This document shows positions 55,684 to 64,000 of a stretch of 64,000 nt of DNA, piece after piece. Source of the DNA: Heliocidaris tuberculata (lineage: Eukaryota > Echinodermata > Echinoidea > Camarodonta > Echinometridae). A program made the position numbers and the translations under genes. Where the stretch lies: assembly GCA_025618425.1 (NCBI GenBank), contig CM046837.1, positions 22,196,480-22,260,479 of the forward strand, written 5' to 3'. A model generated the notes under the pieces. That model saw only the letters and a program-made list of their open reading frames with translations, was not told where the DNA came from and did no database searches. Within the stretch, counting starts at the first letter, position 1. Each line of letters opens with the position of its first letter.

Positions 55684-56160
55684 ATTCCTAAAATGAAAAA
55701 GGATTCGTAATTCCGAGAATGAGATAGGGTTCATAATTCCGAAAATTAAATAGGGTTCGTAATTCCGAAAATTAAATAGGGTTCAGAATTCCGAAAATTA
55801 AAAAGGGTTCACTTTTCCGAAGGTTCGTAATTCCGAAAAGTTACGTAGGACTCTGTTGCATTTTCGGAATTACGAACCTTTTGAATTACAAACCTTTTTT
55901 TCATTTTGGGGGAATTATGAACCCCATTCGTTTTCGGAATTATGGACCTTTTTTTTTTTCATTTTCGGATTTATGAACTTTTTTTTTTTTCATTTTCGGA
56001 ATTACGAACCTTCGGAATTATGCACCCTATTTTATTTTCGGGATTACGAACCTTCGGAGAAATGAATCAAATGTTCGGAATTATGAACCCCTTTCTATGA
56101 GAAAATTGTGTTTCGGATTACGAACCCTCGGAATCATGAACCTTCGGCAAACGAACCTTT
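55684..56160. repeat. Inverted minisatellite arrays of a TTCGTAATTCCGAAAA-type unit
   Basis: Units GGTTCGTAATTCCGAAAATT run forward over about 55684-55835. The reverse complement (TTTTCGGAATTACGAACC) runs over about 55858-56160, with T-runs between units. The two arrays face each other and could form a long imperfect hairpin. Confidence 0.9.
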
Positions 56161-56396
56161 GATAAAATGAGTACCCCCGAATTTATTATGATTTGCTTCT
56201 CGCAAATACAATTGTGTAAAAAAAAAGAACAGGATATCAATAAAACATGTAAAAGGGAAATTTCATCAAACCTACCAAGAGCAGCAATTACAAGCAAACA
56301 GTATCATGTAAGCATTCTAATTAATTATAGTTTCATTAATTCTTTACTGACGTTATTTTCTTTCATTTATCTTTATACATCATCAAAGGTGGTCTA

Positions 56397-57117
56397 TCAA
56401 GTGACAGGTTTAGTGACCCAATTAACTTCTAGAGGAAAAGTTTTTTTCCAACTGCTACGATTTTGAGCCATCTGTTTCACATATCCGTACCCTACTACCC
56501 CAGAGTCTGCAATGATATCACCAAAGAAGCCTTTGCGAGGTCTTCCTTTTGACTTCTTTCCAAGGAGACGACCTTCCATGACTCTGATCATTCGGCCATC
56601 ATATCGTAATATCTGTCCTATCCATTTCCTCTGTCTTTCTCTAATAATATTCAGCAACACACGCTCCTCATTACTGTTGTGCAGCACCTCTTCATTTGTG
56701 ATCCTATCCCTCCAGGACAAACCTATCAATTTACGCCAGCAACACATTTCAGTGGCCTCTAGTCTTTGAGTGTCTTTCCTGGCGAGCGTCCATGTCTCTG
56801 GACTATACAAAAGTACACTCCAGACCAGGGACTTAACAAGACGTTTTCCTAGATCAAGATCAATATTTTTGCTCATCAAAGTGTCTCGGCGTTGAATGAA
56901 GGCAGCATTCGCCTGCGCTATGCGTATGCTGACCTCTTTATCACACCTCCCGTCTTCGATCAGCACACTGCCTAGATACCTAAAGTGGTTGACTTGTTCT
57001 AGTTTGTTGCCGTCCACCTTGATAGATATCTATGTCATCTGGTTTTTACTTATCATTATAACTTTAATTTTTTTCTCATTTATCTTTATACGTACATACA
57101 TAGATCCATAAATTATC
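56397..57117 (-). pseudogene. Non-LTR retrotransposon ORF2 C-terminal region
   Basis: Open for 206 codons from 57017. It carries HFRYLGSVLIEDGRCDKEVS, RIAQANAAFIQRR, LVKSLVWSVLLYSPETWTLA, CCWRKLIGLSWRDRITNEEV and RERQRKWIGQILR, the post-RT region common to RTE/CR1-like endonuclease-reverse transcriptase proteins (YLGS...DG...E-I-x-x-R-I, Y-x-x-E-x-W-x-L, R-x-x-x-W-x-G-H-x-x-R). The frame extends upstream past a stop to about 57117 (VIMISKNQMT). The RT catalytic part is missing, so it is a fragment, but unusually long and open for one. Confidence 0.85.
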
Positions 57118-57583
57118 TGATAGGATTCGGATTAGAACTTACCACAATATTTGGGTACAGAAAACACCGTATAAATCATAAAAACTTCTGACTATGCAAC
57201 GTTTGATATGACGTTTACAGAACAGAATAATACCCCTATTTACGACAGCTACATGCAAATAAAAGGAAACTGGCAATGGACGAGAAGCAAAAACTAATAG
57301 GGATATAACAAGACTGCTTCCTCTAAAATCAAAAGAATGTAATGCTCAATTTGATACTATAGATATACAGTCCGAGATCATGGCGTAGCCTATTTCCCTA
57401 ACAAAAGATGATGACGTATATTAGTTTGCATAACAAAATCAGACGAATGCGTTCACCTAGCCATTAATTTTCATACTCCAAATAAAAGGATCTAATGTCG
57501 GTAAAGTCATGAATCAACCGTGACAATGAGCATCAACATAGTTCTATCAGTATGATTTTAAATTATACTTCGGCAAATAATGG

Positions 57584-57850
57584 AGCTCAAAGTTGCAGAT
57601 GACAGTTGAAAAAAAAAGTGTATGTTTATGGACGTACTTGGTCTCAATTTTTGTCTTCCATTTGCCATCATTAGGGAAATAAGCAGTGCTATGTACGGTG
57701 GGATAGCAGGAACACTGGCTCCACGTAATATGTGATTAGTTGTCCTCATAAACACATGAAGCATGAGGTTCCAACAAAGCTGCTCATTTGTAACTGTGCG
57801 AGAAAGATATCAACTATACATCAGTTGTTACAAATCAGGTGAGAGGTCTG
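57584..57850 (+). repeat. Unclassified interspersed repeat, copy 6
   Basis: GAGCTCAAAGTTGCAGATGA, TTCCATTTGCCATCATTAGG, GGAACACTGGCTCCACGTAA, TAGTTGTCCTCATAA and the end motif ACAAATCAGGTGAGAGGTCT match the family. The minus strand holds an open 68-codon frame. Confidence 0.8.
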
Positions 57851-58869
57851 ATAAAATGTTAACGTCATTCTCAGTGAAGTCATGCGTCCATTCCAATCGA
57901 GAAATCCTTTACAGAATAGTATTCAGATTTTTTTTCCCGAATGGCTCAAGTTTTAGAGGGAGGGGGATGTCATGAAACAGTATTTCAAACACTTAAAGTT
58001 AAACGTGAAGACTAACACCGATTGCAAAACTAAAGACGTCTAATTGAAATGTAAGAACTCAACTCTGCCATCCAGTAGGTCTAGTGCAAGGTATTCAATT
58101 GGAGTATAGGACTAATAGAGAAGCACTTCATTGTGCAATCTAATCACGCTATCAAAAAACATCTGGGTAGGGCGATTTAATAGAACATACACCTGGTTCT
58201 GGCCCCAAGTTGTATCAATATTGCTGCCTTATTTGCATTGGTGCTATGTGCATTTAAAAAAATAAAACAAGACAAAACAAAACAAAATAAACGGAGGGCA
58301 AAAATTAGGCCAATATCAAATGACATATGTATAGCATACGGAGCTGTTCAAAAGATCGTGACTGCCACTAGTCATGACAATTGACACTAAGATTTGTTTC
58401 AATAATGGCATCAGCGATGTGAGAGCGAGCGATACCAATTGCCAAAATTTAGCGTCACTTGCTGGTAAAGCTTGTCGCTCATGTCATCCCTTGAATATCG
58501 CCATTTTTTCAATTATCAATCATTTTGAAAAGTCTTAAATTTCACCTAAATTCATGCATTACAGATTTGACAAATGTACGGAAGGGGATGAAATGTTGTT
58601 ATCTAAAATTCACTGATAAAACAGAATTTCTGATATTGGCTCTAGGCAACAACCTATAAAGATTAAGATTACCCATATATATGTGGGATGTGTTCATATT
58701 GCTCCTAGTGAGAAGGCAAGAAAATGTTGATTTTATTTCTGATAGGAAAATGTTGCTGGACTCACATATCTCTAATTCTGTGAAATTAGCTAACTACGAC
58801 GTTCGCATCCTGCAGAGTTTTCTAATCCCGCAAACAAACCAACAACTAATCAATGCTTTTTTTTTGTAT

Positions 58870-59470
58870 GTCCTACCTCGATAAACCCCAGCTCTCTACT
58901 TTATGGCCTTCCAAAATTCCAAATCCAAAGACTACAAAATGTTAAAAATGCAGCACGTTAAATCCATACTACCCAAATACTTATCAACCCCATTGACTCA
59001 CGATTGAACAACGCATGTTACTACTTACCTACAGTTTGCTCCATAACTTTGCCCCTTCTTTTGTGTTCTCTCTCCTTCATCATTCTTCAAATATACTCGT
59101 ACAGGTTTCCGTTCCTCCATCTCCATAAAGTTTTAAAAATCAAAAACAAAGAGAAGCTGGGGAGACGGAGCATTAACTGCTGCTGCATCCCGGCTTTGGA
59201 AGTCCCTACCCCACCCAATTAAAATCTCCCCTCAAATATTGTTTTTAAAAAAATGAAAACATATCTCATGTCATATAACTTTGGTTGATTTCTGTAATCA
59301 TGATAATATATTTCACAGTGTTATCTATTCAATACTCTTTAATCTGTCTTATGTAATTTTGTTAATTCTTTCCGTATTTATGTAAGATTGTTTGGCGCCT
59401 TGAGCATCCCTTGTGATTGAGATATATGTGCGCATTAGGAATGGTGTTGTTACACTTATTATAAATGTTA
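58870..59470 (+). pseudogene. CR1/L2-like LINE 3' end
   Basis: Degenerate frames give YGLPKFQIQRLQNVKNAA, YSLLHNFAPSFVF, LWKSLPHPIKISPQ and KKMKTYLMSYNF, in the order found at the C-terminus of CR1/L2 ORF2 (YGLP...LQ-x-V-x-N-A-A, L-W-N-S-L-P, F-K-x-x-L-K-T). After it come TTGGCGCCTTGAGCATC and a GCGCATTAG tail. Confidence 0.75.
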
Positions 59471-59479
59471 TTATTATTA

Positions 59480-59552
59480 TCATTAGTAGTAGTAGCAGTA
59501 GTAGTAGTAGTAGCATCATCATAATCATTAGTAGCATTTATATTAGTATTAA

Positions 59553-59628
<76 letters not shown>

Positions 59629-59650
59629 GTTATTATTATTATTATTATTA
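59480..59650. repeat. (TAG)n and (TTA)n microsatellite following the LINE tail
   Basis: Mixed TAG then TTA repeats immediately after the LINE 3' end, the usual place for tail-derived microsatellites. Confidence 0.95.
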
Positions 59651-60022
59651 TATTTCTTTCCTAAAAATTTTGTTATACAATTTAAAGCCAGGATTTACAT
59701 ATTTTGTTCATCCCCGTTTTATTGATACTAAATACATTTTATGTGATACAGATACAGACCGGCTATAGTGCCTGAACGAAAGAGAGGTCTGGCTAATCAT
59801 ATATACAGGGACCGCACGGGTCAAGCATAAGGCTTGGATGAAGGGGCAACGTTTTGTGAACCTGCCGACTGATTTACTCAGTGATCTCGTTATTATTTTT
59901 TTCCCTGAAATGGCTTCAAAGTTATGACGGCCAAAAATACGAAAAAAATGAATAAAATTTCCAAAACATTTGTATTTGCATTAGTATAATCGGTTGATAA
60001 GATCATACTTCCGCAAGTAATT

Positions 60023-60265
60023 GAGTTCAAATTTGCAGATAGCAGTTAAAGGAAACTGCACGGTTATTTGCTTTGGTCGCTCCTTCCATTGTCATCAACT
60101 TGGAAATGAACAGATAGGAGGACAGGTATGGTGGCACTACGTACATTATGACGTATGTGAGCGGTTCTCTTCGTAACATTTTGTACCATCAAAGTTGTTC
60201 AATTGTAAATATAAAGGAGAAAGATTTGAAATTTACGTCTGTTGTTTCAAATCAGGTGAGATCTT
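60023..60265 (+). repeat. Unclassified interspersed repeat, copy 7
   Basis: TTGCAGATAGCAGTTAAAGG, CCATTGTCATCAACTTGGAA, TGGTGGCACTACGTACATTA, ATTTTGTACCATCAAAGTTG and the end motif CAAATCAGGTGAGAT match the family. Sequence just beyond (60280-60400) resembles 26630-26705. Confidence 0.8.
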
Positions 60266-60439
60266 TGACACTATATAAAAATGGTGCTGTTCAATGAAGC
60301 CATGACGTCTTCGGTCCCTGAAAAAGGCATTGTTTTGTTTACCCATGTCATCGAAAATGCCATCTACCGAGAAATCGGCGCCGTAAATCATTATCGAAAG
60401 TTCGGTGCCTGTGACATTGGTATTACTATTTTCCATTCC

Positions 60440-61380
60440 TACCATTGACTTCCACAAATAATCTTAAAGCAAACTTTCGGCGGAGTGGAAGAAAACAATA
60501 AAGGAATGGTCACATTTAACTGATAACGATAATGATAACGATCTTTTTCATTAAAGGTCACAGACAGTCTAGGTAGCAAAAACATATTGGCAAGAAACTT
60601 ATCTAACATAGTCACATACTATTCTCCTTTTATCATAAGACACATGTACGAGATTATTTAACATTCTATTCACGATTTCGAACAAAGTTTAGTGTAAATA
60701 TCTGTAAGAAACGCTTGGTAACGGCTTTTCACTGCCTCACGCGAAGACCATATCCACCCGAAGGTTCCCCGCACAATAAACCCCGCGCTTCGCACTATGT
60801 GTAGCGTATTCTATAACACACAGCAATCCCCATGTGCGTAATGTGTGTGGCCGTTGTTTGAATTTACATCCCCTCTTTTTGGGGCCAGGGATTTTTATTA
60901 CTTTTCACCTCTCATTCGATAAATATTTCACTTGAGGAGGAAAAAACTTCACAGCATCTTAGTTATGTTAGTACCCTGCTATTTATTAAGTAAAATCAAA
61001 GAAATCTCACGAAAAGTTTTTGAGAGCTTCCCAAAACTATCTTCTACCTTTAAAAGGTACGCCCTCCAGCTGCCCTACTATTAACAGACACGAGCACACT
61101 TACACGTACACACCATATCGTAGGGTGCACCTTAAATTGAAACTTTTGTTATCGTTATCGTTATCGTTATCGGATACATGTGAACAACCCTTAACAGGTG
61201 GAGGGTGTTCAAAGTTCCAATATTTGGGCAACGAGATGCAATATTCTCACATTCAGTAATGGAGATGTTATTTTTATGTGTCTATAATAATTTCATATCG
61301 AAATAACATTTTAATATATTGTGTTTTCCCTGCCAATCGCTCCATCAGCTCTAAAAGTGTATAAGTTGGAAACGTGATAA
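60440..61380. other. Intergenic, no gene seen
   Basis: Non-coding; contains short GATAAC/GTTATC repeats near 60520-60540 and 61148-61172. Confidence 0.4.
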
Positions 61381-61389
61381 TTCGTTGTA

Positions 61390-61765
61390 CACAGGTCGCC
61401 GAGCGGTTGCGGACGGGTTGTCATTTCATCCAAAGTAATGCGAGATAGGTGAGAAAAGTTGGCAAACGGTAGTTGACTAGTTACCGACTGGTTACAGACT
61501 TTTGGACATTATTTGTCCAACAATGTGCCTCTATGGTGATTGATGACTGCACAGAAGTGTTTTTCATTGTGCTCCACTATCGTTAAACAAAGGACATCGC
61601 GACTGCCAGTGATCGGCTGAAAATAGGTCGCCAATCAGTATTCTTCAGTTCACAAACAGTTTGCCAACTGGTTGCCGAATAACTGCTAAAGGTCACCGAC
61701 CAAAGAAATACTTGCTTATTGCCGACAACCACTGGAGACCAGTCGCAGACCGTTGGCCTCCATTT
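61390..61765. repeat. Repeat rich in GGTCGCCGA / GGTTGCCGAC motifs
   Basis: Starts AGGTCGCCGAGCGGTTGCGG and ends near CCAGTCGCAGACCGTTGG, with many GACTGGTT/GCCAACTGG variants between. The composition resembles the interiors of the Harbinger-like elements at 49.5-51.4 kb, but their AGCCCC ends are absent. Confidence 0.5.
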
Positions 61766-61769
61766 TTAC

Positions 61770-63440
61770 GATCGATTAAAGGTTTTGGAGGAATGAAGGT
61801 GATAATCCATTTCTGATTTTAAAAAGGTAAAGCTTTAAACTAAATATGTTTGTAGATGGGAAGCAAGTGGAGAGAATGAAGGTGGGTGTGATATGGTGTC
61901 GAAATTTTGTTCTTATAATTACTGTTTTGAATATGTTGGAGGGGAAATGTCTACGTTGATGGCAAACCATAAAGGAGACTTATACAATCATATAATTGTG
62001 ATGATGCAAAAACGAGGATGAGATGCTAAGCGAAATGTTGGCCTAGATATTGACTTAATATACCTAGTAAACACCATACGAGGCAACATGCCGTACATAT
62101 TATGTTTATCCATTTGTAGTCATGGTTGTGATTATTTATCAAAAATACGTTACAGAATTTGATAGGTAAACAACATTTACATACATATCTTTATAAAAGT
62201 GGATCGGTATTATGAAATCTTATGAGAGTTAAAATGGATAACCTCAGTCTTCCACACATCGAGCATGAATTTGTTCGAAGTAGCAATGATTGCACCTCAT
62301 CTATGCACTTCTCAATTTCGTTAATGAATGATTGATGTTCTCTACAAGTGAAGGTATAATTGGGTATGATCCCCGTATATAAAAGGTGTATGCCTAGGTG
62401 TCTTTTGATGGTATCACTCAGTGGACCCATGTAAAGAACATACCTCAGGAAAATATAAAAAGAGATAAGGAAATATGAAGAAATGTTCAAGGAAATGTAA
62501 AGAGGATAGAATGAAGAACAAAGAAATGCATAAGTCTAGAAATAGAAATGAAGAATTGGGAAAACAAATAAATACATAAGGAGAAAAAATAGAGAAGGGA
62601 AAGTAACGAAATAAAAATAAGAAAAAAATTAAAGGAAAAAAGCTGACTTGGGTTTTCAAGCTCAAGCTTAAAACCATTAAATAGCTCGTTATTTGTGTCT
62701 TCATTAGGAATTAGCTCGAGCTTGTACTGATCGAGATAGTTTCCCCGAATTACAATTAACGCGCTTTTTTGAAAACTCTGTCTGATGAAAACGGGCCTAT
62801 TGACCAGACTGCTTTTTCATCTCGCGAAATTTGAAACACAGGGCAGTCTTCACAGAAAATATCTCGGAATTGCTTCAGTATTAAAGGACAATCCTACCCT
62901 TGTAAGAATTCGATTCCTAAGAAAAATTATAGAAACAGGATGGTGAAAGATGAGAAGAAATCGCACAAAAAGTAAGAAAGTTATGAATGTTTGAAAAATG
63001 AGATCACTAAATCTATGCGAATCTCAAATTGGTAATTTGGTCGGTCGATCGTGATAGAGCAGCTGCTGCGGCCAACTCTTTCGTTTGCTATACCCTAAAC
63101 ATATCATGAATTTACGGTCTTCGGCAAAGCGCCTTTTCCCCCTGGACAGTATTCAAAATACGTTATAGCTATCATATTGTTATATGTCCTCCAAAAAAAA
63201 AAAAAAGACAAAACAAGATCCTACTGCAAATAATTAACATCTTATTCATTTAGTGTTTTGGAGCTAATGGGACTGTTGCCCACCGCTACGTGGCAGTGAC
63301 ATTACCAATTCGGCCGATTTGAAATTCCCATATGTTTAGTGATTGCAACTTTCAAAAATTCACAACTTTCTTATTGCTTTTCCAATTTTTGTTCAAACTT
63401 TCACGAATCTGCTTCTCTCATTTTTCTGCTTACCACTAAG
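61770..63440. other. Intergenic, no gene seen
   Basis: AT-rich with an A-rich purine tract at 62455-62640. Open frames here are short and lack domains. Confidence 0.45.
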
Positions 63441-64000
63441 GCTGGATGTCCTGGTATCGAAACTTACACGAAGCAACGACTGCATTTTCCTCTCGTATCG
63501 GAAATCGCCCATCGATTCGTAGATACATCCATGATCGGTTTAAAACCTTTAATGACGATACTTGGGCCAATGGTATCGATGGTTTGGGGCGGTGATCTTC
63601 GTTACAAAATCCATTTTGCTGGCCTAAAGGCCTGAAGAGAGCCTGAGTTGGAACTGTGTGAGTTTGAGAATCTGTTCCACTAGGGCACCCTGTCAGCTGG
63701 CCCCATGACTATTTTTGCTAATTCCTTTTCTCACCTACGATTTTTTTTTTTTTTTTTTACAACATTGATTTTCTATTCTATTCGTCTATCTCGAATAGCA
63801 TTTGAATTTAAAGAGTAAAATAAAATCAACCAGTGCAGATTGCTGGAGTTAGAAAATTCCATGAGTTGTTATACATCTCTCAAACTTAAATGGGCCAGTC
63901 CTAGAACGTGAAAGCGTAACGTAGGAAATAATGAAATATCATATCAGGCGGGATATAGATTATGCATTTATTATTGGCCTCAGGTTTTGTCGTCAATCTG
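63440..64000 (+). repeat. Unclassified interspersed repeat, copy 8 (5' part, runs off the window)
   Basis: Aligns with the upstream halves of copies 4 and 5: GCTGGCCTAAAGGCCTGAAG, TTCCACTAGGGCACCCTGT, CCATGACTATTTTTGCTAAT, ATTCGTCTATCTC, AAATTGCTGG-like TGCAGATTGCTGGAGTT and GTGAAAGCGTAACGTA. The core would lie beyond 64000. Confidence 0.7.

Overview
This is an AT-rich, intron- and repeat-dominated piece of a eukaryotic nuclear genome, most likely a deuterostome marine invertebrate and quite possibly a sea urchin. The reasons are phase-1 CCP/sushi and calcium-binding EGF exons separated by kilobase introns, a Ty3/gypsy element of the Gmr1 type (known from deuterostomes), several CR1/Jockey-like LINE 3' ends, tRNA-derived SINE sequence, many microsatellites and a striking number of pure poly-G/poly-C tracts. 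Species assignment is inference. Nothing prokaryotic is present.

Region 1 (about 0.5-8.1 kb, + strand) holds the one gene that can be modelled with confidence: the 3' part of a type I membrane protein. Four CCP/sushi exons (499-684, 4092-4274, 5610-5792, 6396-6566), all phase 1-1, join to a transmembrane exon (7003-7105) and a final exon (7558-8083). The final exon encodes a cytoplasmic tail with three tandem copies of a tyrosine-containing unit (G-P-L-P-x-L-P-D-G-Y...Y...G-D-Q...Y). The splice phases agree at every junction. I do not recognise this receptor, and it is my best candidate for something undescribed. An intron carries a decayed EGF exon and an old tandem duplication. The true 5' end is probably outside the window.

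Region 2 (about 10.9-23.5 kb) is transposon debris: an L1/Tx1-like LINE fragment (+), a 5'-truncated Gmr1-type gypsy retrotransposon on the minus strand (3' LTR 13968-14815; order gag, protease, integrase, RT, RNase H), a CR1/Jockey-like LINE 3' end (-), and a 675-bp element with 39-bp inverted ends.

Region 3 (about 24-42 kb) holds members of an unclassified interspersed repeat whose clear copies all lie in one orientation, a SINE, a long foldback hairpin, a 522-bp element with an 8-bp target duplication (hAT-like), a 174-bp tandem triplication, and two near-identical calcium-binding EGF exons (40876-40998, 41794-41916) of a second, incompletely visible gene.

Region 4 (about 43-52.7 kb) contains two inverted copies of a minisatellite-bearing repeat. 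They bracket a complete Tc1/mariner/IS630-like transposon (44536-46970), which has TA target sites, 21-bp inverted ends, long terminal arrays of short repeats and a frameshifted transposase. Two oppositely oriented PIF/Harbinger-like non-autonomous elements with TWA target duplications follow, then a roughly 190-bp satellite array.

Region 5 (about 53.2-64 kb) holds a 5'-truncated CR1/Jockey-like LINE, an inverted minisatellite, two further LINE 3' fragments and more copies of the unclassified repeat. Apart from the CCP receptor and the EGF exons I see no convincing host gene.
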